Shown here in pieces: positions 35,577 to 45,432 of a DNA stretch of 64,000 bases; position 1 is the first letter of the stretch, and the number at the start of each line of letters is the position of its first letter. The stretch is taken from assembly GCF_010587385.1 (NCBI RefSeq), contig NZ_CP047475.1, positions 62,001-126,000 on the forward strand. The letters run 5' to 3'. A program made the translations under genes and the position numbers. The notes beneath the pieces were generated by a model. It did no database searches and was not told where the DNA came from. It worked only from the letters and a program-made list of their open reading frames with translations. The stretch comes from Vibrio astriarenae (GTDB lineage Bacteria > Pseudomonadota > Gammaproteobacteria > Enterobacterales > Vibrionaceae).

Positions 35577-35604
35577 GAAAAAAGGCTAACTCAATCGTTA
35601 GCCT
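35577..35604 (-). terminator. metL terminator
   Basis: Stem AGGCTAAC / GTTAGCCT with a 6-base loop is followed by T6 on the minus strand, nine bases after the metL stop. It ends metBL before metF. Confidence 0.87.
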
Positions 35605-35612
35605 GATTCGTT

Positions 35613-38027
35613 TTACAGTCGTCCTGCCAGCAGGTTAAGGTCCGACTGCAGTGCCCCAGCGGTGACTTCACGACCAGCCCCAGGGCCACGGATCACCAAT
35701 GGGTTATCCTTGTACCATTTGCTCTCAATCGCAAAGATGTTGTCGCATGGCAATAGGTTCGCTAGCGCGTGCTCTTTATTCAAGGCCTCGACTCCAACGG
35801 TGGCTTTTCCATTTTTCTCTAGTCGTGCAACATAGCGCAGCACCTTGTCCTCTCGCTGTGCTTTCTCTAATCGCTCTGCAAGTGCTTCACTGAGAACGAT
35901 GCCGTTGTCGAAGAAACCGTCGAGTGTCATCTCACGCAGTGCCTCTGGCACCAGAGACTCAACTTTGACCTTTTCCGGCTCGATGAACAAACCTGATTCT
36001 CGAGCCAAAATGACCAGCTTACGCATGACGTCCGAACCATCAAGATCGGCTCTAGGGTCTGGCTCTGTTAGCCCTTGCTGCCATGCAAGATCGACGAGCT
36101 CACTAAATGGAATGGAGCCGTCATATTGTTGGAACAACCAAGATAGCGTGCCTGAGAAAATTCCTGACAGCGCGACAATCTCATCCCCACTTTCACGCAA
36201 GTCTCGAACGGTATGATTGATCGGCAACCCAGCACCTACAGTGGCGTTATATAGCCAGTGACGGTTAATCTTCGCGAAGGCGTCTTGGACTTGATGGTAA
36301 TACTCGCTCGATGCAGAGCCCGCGACTTTGTTTGCCGATATCAGGTGCATGCCTTGCTGAGCAATATCCAGATATTGTTCAGCTAACTGTGCGCTGGCGG
36401 TGACATCGAGCACGACGAGATCATCATAGTCTTGTAGAGCACCGAGCTGCTCAATCCAACTTTTACCGTCATGCGAAACAGACTCATCATCAAAGCAAGA
36501 TTCAATGGTCGTAGGATCGATACCTTGCGGGTTAAACCAATAAGTTTGACTATCGATGACCGCCACCAGCTCAAAATTCATGTTGTGACGCTTTTCGAGC
36601 TCCTCTTTTTGGGTTGCAAAGAGGCTTAGCCAGCTTGAACCAATGTTGCCTTTACCACACAGTGCGATGGCAACGCGTTTTTGTGCTTGGAACAGTTGTG
36701 AGTGCAGCTGGCTCACGAGCGGCTCAACGTCGAGTTTGCGCGTGACAGCGACCAAACTTAGTCCAGATTCTGATTCGGTAATAAACTCAATCGCTGAGCT
36801 TTTTAGCTGCTGGTAGAAACCAAAGCAGTGATTTGGGTTCTTGCTAACGCCTGCGCCGACGGCTGCGAGCAGTGAATAGCCCTCTTTGAGCTTGATCTCT
36901 GCTTCAATGGCGGCATCTTGCAAGAAGGCGAGTGCGCCATTGGCGATCTCTTGAGTGTAAGCCAGTCTGAGTACGTGTTGGTCTGGTTGGGCATCATAGG
37001 CAAGCGGCTCTAGCTGAGCTTGCTTAAGCTTTTTCAGTACCTCTTGCTGCGCTCGTAAGTAGTCATGGCGATGGGAGAAACCAAGTTGGATCAGTAACAC
37101 GTCATCAAGAGAGGTGATGATCTTTGCTCCGCGACCAGACGCCAAAACTCGTTCGATACGCGTTGAGCCGGTTTCTGGCTCGTAGCTACAGCGCAGATGC
37201 AAATCCATGGCGCTTTGCGCGACAGGTTGAAGAGTGCGGCTGTGTAATACCGGTGCCGCCAGGCGAGCAAGTTCGCTTGCTTCATCTAGGCGCAGCAGAG
37301 GCAATAAACATGCGTCAGCGACGATGCGAGGGTCTGCGCTATACACACCAGCAACATCACTCCAGATGGTCACACGCGAGACTTCCGCGAGTGCGCCAAT
37401 GATGGTTGCTGAGTAGTCAGAGCCATTGCGCCCAAGTAAAACAGTTTCACCTTGTTGGTTTTGTGCCATAAAACCAGTAAAGACGATTCGGTATTGGCTG
37501 TGTTGTGCAAGCAGCTCTTTAAGAAGCGGATAGGAAGCGCCTCTATCGACTTCTGGTTGTGTGCCGAGCTCTGCACGCAGGAACTGTCTGGAATCCTGTT
37601 CAATCGCATTAAGTCCTTTCTCATTGAGCAGATTCGCTAACAGCCTTGCTGACCACATTTCACCGTGACCGAGTACCATAGCACGCGTTTGACCACTCAC
37701 CGGGTATGCAATCTCTCCCAAAGCACTGAATTCCGTGATGAGATTATCCAGCAGACGAGCCTTGGTTTCTGGTTGGTTGATCAGGCTCTCGACCAATTCA
37801 ATTTGAAATTGACGCAGCTCTTGCAAGGTTTCATGTGCAAGACGCCCATCACGTTCGAGGTTATCAAGGAACTCGATTAGGCGGTTGGTGGTTTTACCTG
37901 CAGCAGAAACAACAATCAGGTCGTTGCTGTTGGAGTAGTCTTTGAGAATGTTCACTACTCGGCGGTAGCACTCAGGGTTCGCTAAGCTGCTGCCCCCAAA
38001 TTTGTGCAGTTGACGTGGGTGAGTCAT
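35613..38027 (-). CDS. metL: Bifunctional aspartokinase II/homoserine dehydrogenase II MetL
   Basis: MetL catalyses the first and third steps from aspartate to homoserine for methionine. The 804 residues contain the aspartokinase domain (HKFGGSSLANPECYRRV at 8-24; GRNGSDYSATIIG near 200), a regulatory linker, and the homoserine dehydrogenase domain (ALCGKGNIGSSWL near 456; ISANKVAGS; NATVGAGLPI; GIFSGTLSW). The length is close to E. coli MetL (810). It starts one base after the metB stop, so metBL is translationally tight. Control by MetJ through the boxes before metB is expected. Confidence 0.96.
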   Translation of the reverse strand: MTHPRQLHKFGGSSLANPECYRRVVNILKDYSNSNDLIVVSAAGKTTNRLIEFLDNLERDGRLAHETLQELRQFQIELVESLINQPETKARLLDNLITEFSALGEIAYPVSGQTRAMVLGHGEMWSARLLANLLNEKGLNAIEQDSRQFLRAELGTQPEVDRGASYPLLKELLAQHSQYRIVFTGFMAQNQQGETVLLGRNGSDYSATIIGALAEVSRVTIWSDVAGVYSADPRIVADACLLPLLRLDEASELARLAAPVLHSRTLQPVAQSAMDLHLRCSYEPETGSTRIERVLASGRGAKIITSLDDVLLIQLGFSHRHDYLRAQQEVLKKLKQAQLEPLAYDAQPDQHVLRLAYTQEIANGALAFLQDAAIEAEIKLKEGYSLLAAVGAGVSKNPNHCFGFYQQLKSSAIEFITESESGLSLVAVTRKLDVEPLVSQLHSQLFQAQKRVAIALCGKGNIGSSWLSLFATQKEELEKRHNMNFELVAVIDSQTYWFNPQGIDPTTIESCFDDESVSHDGKSWIEQLGALQDYDDLVVLDVTASAQLAEQYLDIAQQGMHLISANKVAGSASSEYYHQVQDAFAKINRHWLYNATVGAGLPINHTVRDLRESGDEIVALSGIFSGTLSWLFQQYDGSIPFSELVDLAWQQGLTEPDPRADLDGSDVMRKLVILARESGLFIEPEKVKVESLVPEALREMTLDGFFDNGIVLSEALAERLEKAQREDKVLRYVARLEKNGKATVGVEALNKEHALANLLPCDNIFAIESKWYKDNPLVIRGPGAGREVTAGALQSDLNLLAGRL

Positions 38028-38028
38028 C

Positions 38029-39195
38029 TTAAAATGCCTCCTTGGCTTGAGCGAAAGCTTGCTGAAGGTCTTCGATAAGGTCTTGACTATCTTCTAACCC
38101 GACAGAAAGACGCAAAAGGTGCTGAGTCACCCCCGCTTCTGCGAGTGCTTCCTCTCCCATCGCGCGATGGGTCATGGATGCAGGGTGACAGATTAAGCTC
38201 TCAACGCCACCAAGTGATTCAGCAAGCGAGAACAGCTCGAGCTTGCCAACAAAGAATTTGAGTTGTTCAAATGATCCAGCAAACTCAAAACTCAGCATAG
38301 ACCCAAAGCCCGATTGCTGTTTTTTGGCTATCTCATGACCTGGATGGCTTAGCAGGCTAGGGTGGTAAACTTTACTGACTAGAGGCTCTTCAACCAAGAA
38401 GTTCAATATCTGTTGTGAGCTCTCTTCATGCACACGCATGCGAGCGCCGAGTGTACGAATGCCGCGCAGCGTCATGTAGCTGTCAAACGGCGTTCCAGTT
38501 GCTCCAATACAGTTACCCCACCAAGCAAGCTCTTCGGCATGTTCTTCTGTTTTCGTGATCACCACGCCGCCAATCACATCGGAGTGGCCATTAATGTACT
38601 TAGTGGTTGAATGAATCACAAAGTCTGCGCCGAGCTCTAAGGGCTTTTGGTACACAGGTGTCAAAAAGGTATTGTCTACCGCTACTAGTGCACCCACTTC
38701 TTTCGCTTTGGTACAAATCGCGTTGATATCTACCACGCGAACCAATGGGTTCGATGGTGTCTCCAATAGAATCAGTTTTGGTTTTTTCGCTAGCGCGGCA
38801 TTGAGGGCTTGTTCATCTGTTTGGTCAACAAACTGGACCTTAAAATCGCCTTTTCGCGCGCGTGTATTGAACAGGCGATAAGTACCGCCATAACAATCAT
38901 GCGGAGCAACAATAAGATCATCTGGACCTAAAAATGCGGAAACCCAAAGATTGAGTGCGGAGGTGCCACAGTTGGTAACGACGGCCCCTTTTCCTGATTC
39001 TAACTCAAAAAGAGCCTGCTCTAGCAAACCTCGATTTGGGTTACCAGAACGGGTATAGTCATAGTTTGGTACTTCACCAAAGGCTGGAAAGCCATAGTTG
39101 GTAGAGAGGTAGATGGGTGGAACAACCGCATGGTATTGAGTGTCTGATTCGATGCCGGTGCGAACGGCAATTGTCGCAGGCTTGCGTGCGCTCAT
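38029..39195 (-). CDS. metB: Cystathionine gamma-synthase MetB
   Basis: MetB joins cysteine and O-succinylhomoserine to give cystathionine. The 388 residues form a PLP-dependent Cys/Met-metabolism enzyme. The PLP lysine is in the signature DFVIHSTTKYINGHSDVIGG (about 190-209). Other conserved parts are the N-terminal YDYTRSGNPNR and the VDNTFLTPVYQKP segment. The length is near E. coli MetB (386). It is first in metBL and divergent from metJ; four MetJ boxes lie in the 210-bp gap. Confidence 0.96.
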   Translation of the reverse strand: MSARKPATIAVRTGIESDTQYHAVVPPIYLSTNYGFPAFGEVPNYDYTRSGNPNRGLLEQALFELESGKGAVVTNCGTSALNLWVSAFLGPDDLIVAPHDCYGGTYRLFNTRARKGDFKVQFVDQTDEQALNAALAKKPKLILLETPSNPLVRVVDINAICTKAKEVGALVAVDNTFLTPVYQKPLELGADFVIHSTTKYINGHSDVIGGVVITKTEEHAEELAWWGNCIGATGTPFDSYMTLRGIRTLGARMRVHEESSQQILNFLVEEPLVSKVYHPSLLSHPGHEIAKKQQSGFGSMLSFEFAGSFEQLKFFVGKLELFSLAESLGGVESLICHPASMTHRAMGEEALAEAGVTQHLLRLSVGLEDSQDLIEDLQQAFAQAKEAF

Positions 39196-39300
39196 AAGAG
39201 TGTCCTTCCCAAAGAGTGATAGTGCTTCACAAAACGTTTATCTTTATCTGCTATAAACGTTGTTTAATCCGTTATCCAACACTTTACTTTTCATAATGTG

Positions 39301-39332
39301 AGACGTCAACACTTCTAGACGTCTATATGTCT
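39301..39332. promoter_or_regulatory. Four tandem MetJ boxes between metB and metJ
   Basis: Four adjoining 8-mers, AGACGTCA, ACACTTCT, AGACGTCT and ATATGTCT, match the met box AGACGTCT at seven, six, eight and six positions. They lie between divergent metBL and metJ, so MetJ can repress both, including itself. Confidence 0.9.
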
Positions 39333-39405
39333 TTGCTCTTAGCCTTAAATCCGGCTAAAATCTCCCCCTTATCCATTTAGATTAAACATGACTGAAAGGT
39401 GTCTC

Positions 39406-39726
39406 ATGGCAGACTGGAATGGCGAATACATTAGCCCATATGCTGAACACGGTAAAAAGAGTGAACAAGTAAAGAAAATCACGGTATCAATCCCACTTAA
39501 GGTATTGAAAGTACTAACCGATGAGCGTACTCGCCGCCAAATTAACAATCTGCGTCATGCGACCAACAGTGAGCTGCTGTGTGAAGCTTTTCTACATGCT
39601 TACACGGGGCAGCCTCTCCCAACAGATGAAGACTTGAGAAAAGACCGTCCTGACGAAATTCCTGCAGAAGCGAAAGCGTTAATGACAGAGATGGGCATCG
39701 AGTTTGAAACGTTTGATGAAGAGTAA
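39406..39726 (+). CDS. metJ: Methionine repressor MetJ
   Basis: MetJ is a ribbon-helix-helix repressor with SAM as corepressor. The 106 residues are nearly identical to E. coli MetJ (105) over the first 70, including the DNA-binding strand [15 protein letters not shown] (about 22-36) and helix [13 protein letters not shown] (about 59-71). The C-terminus differs more (FETFDEE). ATG 39406 matches the family start; a longer reading from 39388 is not supported. AAAGGTG precedes it. It is divergent from metBL and its targets are the met boxes in this window. Confidence 0.97.
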   Translation: MADWNGEYISPYAEHGKKSEQVKKITVSIPLKVLKVLTDERTRRQINNLRHATNSELLCEAFLHAYTGQPLPTDEDLRKDRPDEIPAEAKALMTEMGIEFETFDEE

Positions 39727-39811
39727 GATCAAGTCGCTTGGTGAGTAGGGATCGTTCGTTGCGATCGAGCTTTCGTTTAGAGTGAACAACGAATCAAAGC
39801 CCAAGGAACAT

Positions 39812-40819
39812 ATGGCTCAAAACAGTAAAAAAAGACGTACTACGCTACAGGATATCGCTGATCAAGTGGGTATCACCAAGATGACAGTATCTCGCTATAT
39901 GCGTGATCCCAATTCTGTAGCAGAAAAAACGCGAGAAAAAATAGCAGCAGTTATCGAAGAGATAGGATACATAGAGAATCGCGCGCCAGCGATGCTCTCC
40001 AAGTCATCGAGTCGTGCCATAGGTATACTCTTACCCTCTCTTTCCAACCAAATTTTTGCTTCGTTTGTGCAGGGCATTGAAACCGTCACTAAAGCCAACG
40101 GCTATGAAACCTTGATCGCCCACTTTAGCTACGATGAGCTTGAAGAAGAGAGTAAAATAGCCTCTCTGCTCGCTTACCAAGTTGATGGCTTAATTTTAAC
40201 GGAAAGCCATCACACCAACCGCACACTGCAAATGATCAAAGCGGCAGATGTTCCGGTTGTCGAAACGATGGAGCTACCGGAACAACCGATCGACATGGCG
40301 GTTGGGCTTGATCATCGCGAGGCCTCTTACCAGGTTACGAAGCAGATAATGGCGGCAGGCAAGCGCACCATAGCCTACTTTGGCGCACGTCTCGACACGC
40401 GAACTCGTTTGCGTATGGAAGGCTATGATAGAGCGGTGACTGAGGCGGGTATAACCCCGTTTCACGTCCTCACTGAAGAGCACTCTAGCTTCTCGATGGC
40501 GGATGATCTTTTAGATAGAGCGCTCGCTGATAAGCCAGAGCTGGATGCGGTATTTTGTACCAATGATGATATCGCGATCGGTGTGTTGATGAGTGCGCAA
40601 AGACGTGGGATTAAAGTGCCCGAGCAGTTGTCTGTCGTCGGCTACAATGCGTTAGATATTGGCACTATGGTGACGCCGCGTTTGACGAGTGTCGATACAC
40701 CAAGGTTTGAGATTGGGGTAAAGAGTGCGGAGCTACTGATTGCACGCCTCAAAGGTGAAGAGATCGAGAGTGATAGAGTAGATATGGGCTATCACATCAC
40801 TAAAGGCGAGAGTATTTAG
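39812..40819 (+). CDS. gntR: LacI-family gluconate repressor GntR
   Basis: GntR represses gluconate genes until gluconate binds. The 335 residues have the LacI-type helix-turn-helix TLQDIADQVGITKMTVSRYM (about 10-29) and a periplasmic-binding-protein-like ligand and dimer domain (VQGIETVTKANGYETLIAHF; CTNDDIAIGVLM). The ATG at 39812 lies after AAGGAAC; a GTG at 39782 would add ten residues. It is followed by a terminator facing edd. Two GntR-type operators lie between gntK and the GntP gene, so local regulation is likely. Confidence 0.92.
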   Translation: MAQNSKKRRTTLQDIADQVGITKMTVSRYMRDPNSVAEKTREKIAAVIEEIGYIENRAPAMLSKSSSRAIGILLPSLSNQIFASFVQGIETVTKANGYETLIAHFSYDELEEESKIASLLAYQVDGLILTESHHTNRTLQMIKAADVPVVETMELPEQPIDMAVGLDHREASYQVTKQIMAAGKRTIAYFGARLDTRTRLRMEGYDRAVTEAGITPFHVLTEEHSSFSMADDLLDRALADKPELDAVFCTNDDIAIGVLMSAQRRGIKVPEQLSVVGYNALDIGTMVTPRLTSVDTPRFEIGVKSAELLIARLKGEEIESDRVDMGYHITKGESI

Positions 40820-40839
40820 CTCTTCTAGCTGAATCAATT

Positions 40840-40867
40840 AAAAAGGAGCCAAAGTGGCTCCTTTTTT
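40840..40867. terminator. Bidirectional terminator between gntR and edd
   Basis: Stem AAAAAGGAGCCA / TGGCTCCTTTTTT with a 3- to 4-base loop lies between convergent gntR and edd and has both A- and T-runs. Confidence 0.88.
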
Positions 40868-40883
40868 GGTATCTGAAACGAGC

Positions 40884-42680
40884 CTAAACGATAAAGCTCG
40901 CGCCGTCTTCTGCGCTTGAAACACTTTGGCGTAAGACGCTAAATAAGTTACGTCCCCAAGTTTGTTGAACCGCTTCCGTGTCGATGGACAGAGGCTCGCG
41001 TCCAGTCGTGTCGGCTAGATTGTTCAGCTCGCCAGTCTGACAGTTCAAACTCAGAATATCACCATCGCGAACCAGACCAATCGCGCCGCCACGCAGAGCT
41101 TCTGGCGATACGTGAATCGCCGATGGGATTTTGCCTGACGCGCCAGATAGGCGACCATCAGTAACCAGAGCGACACTAAAACCTGCTTTTTGGATATTGC
41201 CCAAGATCGGCATCAGCTTGTGCAGTTCTGGCATCCCATTCGCGGCAGGACCATTGTGAGTAACGACAACGATACAGTCTTTGTTGAGTTCACCGCGCTG
41301 GTAAGCGGCTTCCACTTCATGTTGGCATTGGAAGACAACAGCCGGTGCTTCGATGATGCGCTGCTCTTCTTTGACCGCAGATACCTTCACGACGGCTTTA
41401 CCTAGGTTACCATCCAGAACGCGAGTCCCGCCCGTAGCTTGGAAAGACTCTCCTGAGCTTGCAATGACACTTGGGTCATCGCTTTGAGCACATGAGGACC
41501 AGCGAAGCTCACCGTTATTTAAGCTTGGTATTGTCATCTGACTTTCAAAATCACCAAACACAGGTTTGACATCTCGGTGCAGAAGCTGCGACTCATCAAG
41601 GCGACTCAATAGTGCAGGAACCCCTCCAGCTTGTTGGAAGGCATTCATGTCTGCCGGGCCATTTGGATAAACGCGAGCGAGTAATGGTACGACTTCAGAT
41701 AGATCGCTAATGTCTTGCCATGTCAGCAACAGACCCGCAGCTCTTGCCACTGCAATCATGTGGATGGTGTGGTTAGTACTACCACCGGAAGCAAGCAGAG
41801 CGACGATACCGTTGACTAGGCTTTTCTCTGTGACAACTTCAGATAATGGGCGGAAAGTCGGCGAGCCAGCGCTCATTGAAGCGATCTTTACTGCCGCATA
41901 ATCGGTAAGCGCCTCACGGAGCTCTGAGTGGGGGTGAACAAATGCCGAACCAGGAAGCATCAAACCCATGGCTTCAAACACCAATTGATTGGTATTGGCA
42001 GTGCCATAGAATGTACATGTGCCCGGGGCATGATAAGCGCGGCACTCCATGTCGAGTAGAGCATCTTTACCTACCTCACCAGCGGCATACTTTTGACGTA
42101 CATCGACCTTTTCTTCGTTACTGATGCCCGTTGCCATGAGGCCCGCGGGTACAAAAGCGGTAGGCAGATGAGCGTAAGAAAGTGCCCCCATCAATTGTCC
42201 TGGAGCAATTTTGTCACAAATACCCAGAAGCAAGGTTGCATCAAAGACATTGTGGCTTAGGGACAGTGCCGTTGATTGAGCAATCAAGTCACGAGAAAAC
42301 AGAGACATATCCATACCGGCTTGGCCTTGAGTCACGCCATCACACATGGCAGGGACACCGCCTGCGACTTGCGCAGTGTGGCCGAGCTCTGATAGAGCCT
42401 GCTTGATTTGGTTTGGATAAGTCTGATAAGGCTGATGCGCGCTAAGCATATCGTTGTATGAGGTGACAAGAGCGACATTGGTTCTTGTAAAATCAAGGAT
42501 TTGCTTTTTTTCGGTAGAGCAAGATGCCGCGACAGCATGAGCTAGGTTGCCACAAGTCAAAGCAGCGCGAGTCTTGCCATGATCCAATTGCTCTTGAGTA
42601 CGAGCCAGAAATGCTGCGCGTGAGTTTTTACTGCGCTCTAGTAGGCGATGAGTAACGTCTAAGATTACGGAATGAGTCAT
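40884..42680 (-). CDS. edd: Phosphogluconate dehydratase Edd
   Basis: Edd converts 6-phosphogluconate to KDPG, the first step of the Entner-Doudoroff pathway. The 598 residues are of the IlvD/Edd family with [4Fe-4S] cysteines at the expected places (ACGNLAH-type CGN near 43, MCDGVTQGQ near 112 and [13 protein letters not shown] near 220). The start overlaps the gntK stop by one base (TAATG), so gntK-edd is an operon. With eda and the permease next door, the whole gluconate catabolic route is encoded in about 5 kb. Confidence 0.96.
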   Translation of the reverse strand: MTHSVILDVTHRLLERSKNSRAAFLARTQEQLDHGKTRAALTCGNLAHAVAASCSTEKKQILDFTRTNVALVTSYNDMLSAHQPYQTYPNQIKQALSELGHTAQVAGGVPAMCDGVTQGQAGMDMSLFSRDLIAQSTALSLSHNVFDATLLLGICDKIAPGQLMGALSYAHLPTAFVPAGLMATGISNEEKVDVRQKYAAGEVGKDALLDMECRAYHAPGTCTFYGTANTNQLVFEAMGLMLPGSAFVHPHSELREALTDYAAVKIASMSAGSPTFRPLSEVVTEKSLVNGIVALLASGGSTNHTIHMIAVARAAGLLLTWQDISDLSEVVPLLARVYPNGPADMNAFQQAGGVPALLSRLDESQLLHRDVKPVFGDFESQMTIPSLNNGELRWSSCAQSDDPSVIASSGESFQATGGTRVLDGNLGKAVVKVSAVKEEQRIIEAPAVVFQCQHEVEAAYQRGELNKDCIVVVTHNGPAANGMPELHKLMPILGNIQKAGFSVALVTDGRLSGASGKIPSAIHVSPEALRGGAIGLVRDGDILSLNCQTGELNNLADTTGREPLSIDTEAVQQTWGRNLFSVLRQSVSSAEDGASFIV

Positions 42681-43198
42681 TACGCAACCTCTTGAGATGC
42701 AGTCAATTCTTGTGCCGCGCGTTCAACGACATCTTCGATTGTGCCATCGATGCTGATCACGAGTGTTTGCGGTTCGCCATCGGGACGCTCGAGCGCTTCA
42801 AATTGGCTTTTTACCATGTTCTCTTTCATGAAGTGGCCTCTGCGCATACGCATACGCTCCATGATGAGGTCCATGTCGCCATCGAGGAAGACAAAAGTCA
42901 CATTCTCGTTGCCTTCACGGATTTGGTCACGGTATTTCTTTTTCAATGCAGAACAGACGATGATGCCATGCTCATTCTTGTTTTCTAGGCTGTAAGCAGC
43001 GTCGCGAATGCGTTCAAGCCATGGACTGCGATCATCGTCATTCAGTGGTTCGCCTGATGACATTTTTTGAATGTTCGCTCGTGGGTGAAGGTCATCACCA
43101 TCAATAAACTTGCGACCTAGCTTCTTTGCCAGGTGTTCACCAATGGTGCTTTTACCACAGGCACAAACACCCATCACAATGACACTACTACCAGCCAT
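42680..43198 (-). CDS. gntK: Gluconokinase GntK
   Basis: GntK phosphorylates gluconate to 6-phosphogluconate with ATP. The 172 residues have the P-loop GVCACGKST (about residues 10-18) and the family segments FIDGDDLHPRANIQKM and PLNDDDRSPWL. The gene is divergent from the permease, with GntR operators between them, and overlaps edd by one base (TAATG). Expression should rise with gluconate as GntR is released. Confidence 0.95.
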   Translation of the reverse strand: MAGSSVIVMGVCACGKSTIGEHLAKKLGRKFIDGDDLHPRANIQKMSSGEPLNDDDRSPWLERIRDAAYSLENKNEHGIIVCSALKKKYRDQIREGNENVTFVFLDGDMDLIMERMRMRRGHFMKENMVKSQFEALERPDGEPQTLVISIDGTIEDVVERAAQELTASQEVA

Positions 43199-43273
43199 AA
43201 TTATTCCTCATAACAAATTTTGCGCGTGATCCCACTTTTGGCATTCACTTAAAAATATGGGTTTATCTTATTC

Positions 43274-43303
43274 ATGTTATGGGTAACATGTTACCCGTAA
43301 CTG
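43274..43303. promoter_or_regulatory. Two overlapping GntR operators
   Basis: ATGTTATGGGTAACAT (43274-43289) is a perfect ATGTTA-N4-TAACAT operator of the E. coli GntR type. A second site, ATGTTACCCGTAACTG (43288-43303), shares two bases with it and has two mismatches at its end. Together they also form a 16-bp palindrome GGGTAACATGTTACCC at 43281-43296. They sit between divergent gntK-edd and the GntP-permease gene. Confidence 0.85.
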
Positions 43304-43350
43304 AAATAAAAGTGAACTACATCACAAACAATCATTCAAAAGGTGAAAAC

Positions 43351-44727
43351 ATGGAGCAGCTAGCCCAAGCCTCTGACCCAACCTACCTACTAACAATCGC
43401 AGCATTGGCAATTGCTGCTCTTTTGTTATTGATTATTAAACTAAAAGTCCACGCGTTTGCCTCTCTTACTATTGTAAGTTTAGGCACGGCAATCGCGACG
43501 GGCGTCTCTTCTGACCAAGTTGTACCTACGATGATGGGAGGCTTTGGTGGCACACTAGCCTCTGTCGCTCTTCTGGTTGGTCTTGGTGCCATGATCGGTA
43601 AGATTCTTGAAGTAACGGGTGGCGCGAAAGTGCTAGCGGATACGTTGATTGGCCGATTTGGTGAAGACCGAGCGCCGCTTGCGCTGGGTATTGCTTCACT
43701 GCTATTTGGCTTCCCAATCTTCTTTGATGCTGGCCTTGTCGTTATGATGCCTATCATCTTTAGCGTTGCAGCGCGCTTTGGTGGCTCACCAATCAAATAC
43801 GCATTACCGTCTGCGGGTGCATTTGCGGTAATGCATGCGTTCGTTCCTCCTCACCCAGGTCCAGTAGCCGCGGCGGAGTTCCTTGGCGCGAATATTGGTC
43901 TGCTACTGGTTGTGGGTATCTTAGTTGCTATCCCTACTTGGTATCTAGGTGCTTACCTGTTTGGCCTGTACGCCGGTAAGAAATTTGATATTCCATTGTC
44001 AAAAGCCTTCTTTAACAGTGACACCATCGTAGATGAGAGCAACCTACCTAAGTTTGGTACGGTCATGACCATTCTAGTTCTGCCCGTTCTTCTTATCTGT
44101 TTGGATACGGGCCTGAATACACTTGCGGTTGCTGGTGTGATTGATGGTTCGACACCAACGGTAGAATTCCTACGTATGCTAGGTAAAACCCCGGTTGCTC
44201 TTTTGATTACTTTGATTGTATGTCTGGCGGTATTTGCTAAAGACTACGGCATGGCAAAGCTTGAAAAACTGTGTGGTGACTCACTAGCGCCAATCTGTGG
44301 TGTGATCCTAGTAACGGGGGCGGGTGGTATGTTTGGCGGCGTACTACGTGCAAGTGGTATCGGTGATGCACTCGCAGGTGTTTTGACAGACACAGGTATG
44401 CCAATCGTGGTTGCTGCGTTCGTTATCTCTACGTGTCTGCGTGTTGCACAAGGCTCAGCAACCGTGGCTCTGACGACGACGGCTGCATTGATTGCTCCAG
44501 TCGTAACGGCTTCGACAGGTTTATCTGAACTAGACCTATGTTTCATTGTTATTGCGATTGCTGGTGGTGCAACTGTGCTTTCCCACTTCAATGACTCGGG
44601 TTTCTGGTTGGTTTCTCGCTTGCTTGAGATGGACGAGAAAACGACACTAAAAACTTGGACTGTGATGGAAACTCTATTGGGTACTATCGCGTTCCTGATC
44701 GTAGCAATTCTTAGCTTCATTCTTTAA
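43351..44727 (+). CDS. Gluconate:H+ symporter, GntP family
   Basis: The 458-residue inner-membrane protein has about 12-14 predicted helices and belongs to the GntP family (GntP/GntT/GntU). Conserved stretches include FGFPIFFDAGLVVMMPI, FVPPHPGPVAAAEFLGANIG, VTGAGGMFGGVL, QGSATVALTTTAAL and SHFNDSGFWL. ATG 43351 follows AAGGTGAAAAC; an earlier start at 43279 would fall inside the operators. Together with gntK it imports and phosphorylates gluconate. I cannot say which GntP subgroup it belongs to. The gap to eda is nine bases, so the two are probably one operon. Confidence 0.92.
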   Translation: MEQLAQASDPTYLLTIAALAIAALLLLIIKLKVHAFASLTIVSLGTAIATGVSSDQVVPTMMGGFGGTLASVALLVGLGAMIGKILEVTGGAKVLADTLIGRFGEDRAPLALGIASLLFGFPIFFDAGLVVMMPIIFSVAARFGGSPIKYALPSAGAFAVMHAFVPPHPGPVAAAEFLGANIGLLLVVGILVAIPTWYLGAYLFGLYAGKKFDIPLSKAFFNSDTIVDESNLPKFGTVMTILVLPVLLICLDTGLNTLAVAGVIDGSTPTVEFLRMLGKTPVALLITLIVCLAVFAKDYGMAKLEKLCGDSLAPICGVILVTGAGGMFGGVLRASGIGDALAGVLTDTGMPIVVAAFVISTCLRVAQGSATVALTTTAALIAPVVTASTGLSELDLCFIVIAIAGGATVLSHFNDSGFWLVSRLLEMDEKTTLKTWTVMETLLGTIAFLIVAILSFIL

Positions 44728-44736
44728 AGGTTATAT

Positions 44737-45348
44737 ATGAAAACTCTAGAACAGCGCTTACAAGAGATTAAAATCGTTCCTGTGATTGCGATTAACGACG
44801 TTGCTCACGCTGTGCCGCTGGCCAAAGTACTGGTTGAAAACGGTCTGCCTTGCGCAGAGGTGACGTTCCGCACAGACGCAGCAGCAGAATCGATTCGTCT
44901 TATGCGTGAGGCATATCCAGAGCTTCTGATTGGTGCAGGCACTGTTTTGAACTCACAGCAAGTTGATACGGCGATTGAGGTTGGTGTGGATTTCATAGTG
45001 AGTCCTGGTTTGAATCCAACGACGGTTAAGTACTGCCAACAACGCAATATTGCTATTGTCCCTGGTGTAAATAACCCGAGCCTTGTTGAGCAGGCAATGG
45101 AAATGGGGCTCAAAACACTGAAGTTCTTCCCTGCTGAGCCATCAGGTGGTGTGCCAATGCTTAAGGCTCTATCTGCTGTTTACCCTGTGCGTTTCATGCC
45201 AACGGGAGGGGTAAGTCCTTCTAATGTGGATGAATACTTATCTCTAGGGTCTGTGGTTGCGTGCGGAGGTACCTGGATGGTACCGACTCAAATGATGGAT
45301 CAAGGGGATTGGGATGGCATCGCGGAGTTGGTTCGCGCACTTAAGTAA
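44737..45348 (+). CDS. eda: KDPG aldolase Eda
   Basis: Eda splits 2-keto-3-deoxy-6-phosphogluconate into pyruvate and glyceraldehyde 3-phosphate, the second Entner-Doudoroff step, and may also cleave KHG. The 203 residues form a TIM barrel with Schiff-base lysine K129 in LKFFPAEPSGG, and E41 and R45 in EVTFRT. It follows the permease by nine bases and ends in a strong terminator. In many bacteria eda follows edd; here edd is on the other strand, divergent from the permease-eda pair. Confidence 0.95.
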   Translation: MKTLEQRLQEIKIVPVIAINDVAHAVPLAKVLVENGLPCAEVTFRTDAAAESIRLMREAYPELLIGAGTVLNSQQVDTAIEVGVDFIVSPGLNPTTVKYCQQRNIAIVPGVNNPSLVEQAMEMGLKTLKFFPAEPSGGVPMLKALSAVYPVRFMPTGGVSPSNVDEYLSLGSVVACGGTWMVPTQMMDQGDWDGIAELVRALK

Positions 45349-45372
45349 TCTGCTTATCTAGAGTCTAAATAG

Positions 45373-45406
45373 AAAAAGGTCATCAACGTTTGTTGATGAC
45401 CTTTTT
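45373..45406. terminator. Bidirectional terminator between eda and the membrane protein gene
   Basis: A 15-bp perfect stem, AAAAAGGTCATCAAC / GTTGATGACCTTTTT, has a 4-base loop between convergent genes. Confidence 0.92.
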
Positions 45407-45432
45407 AGTATCTCATGTCGAGAAGTCATAGA

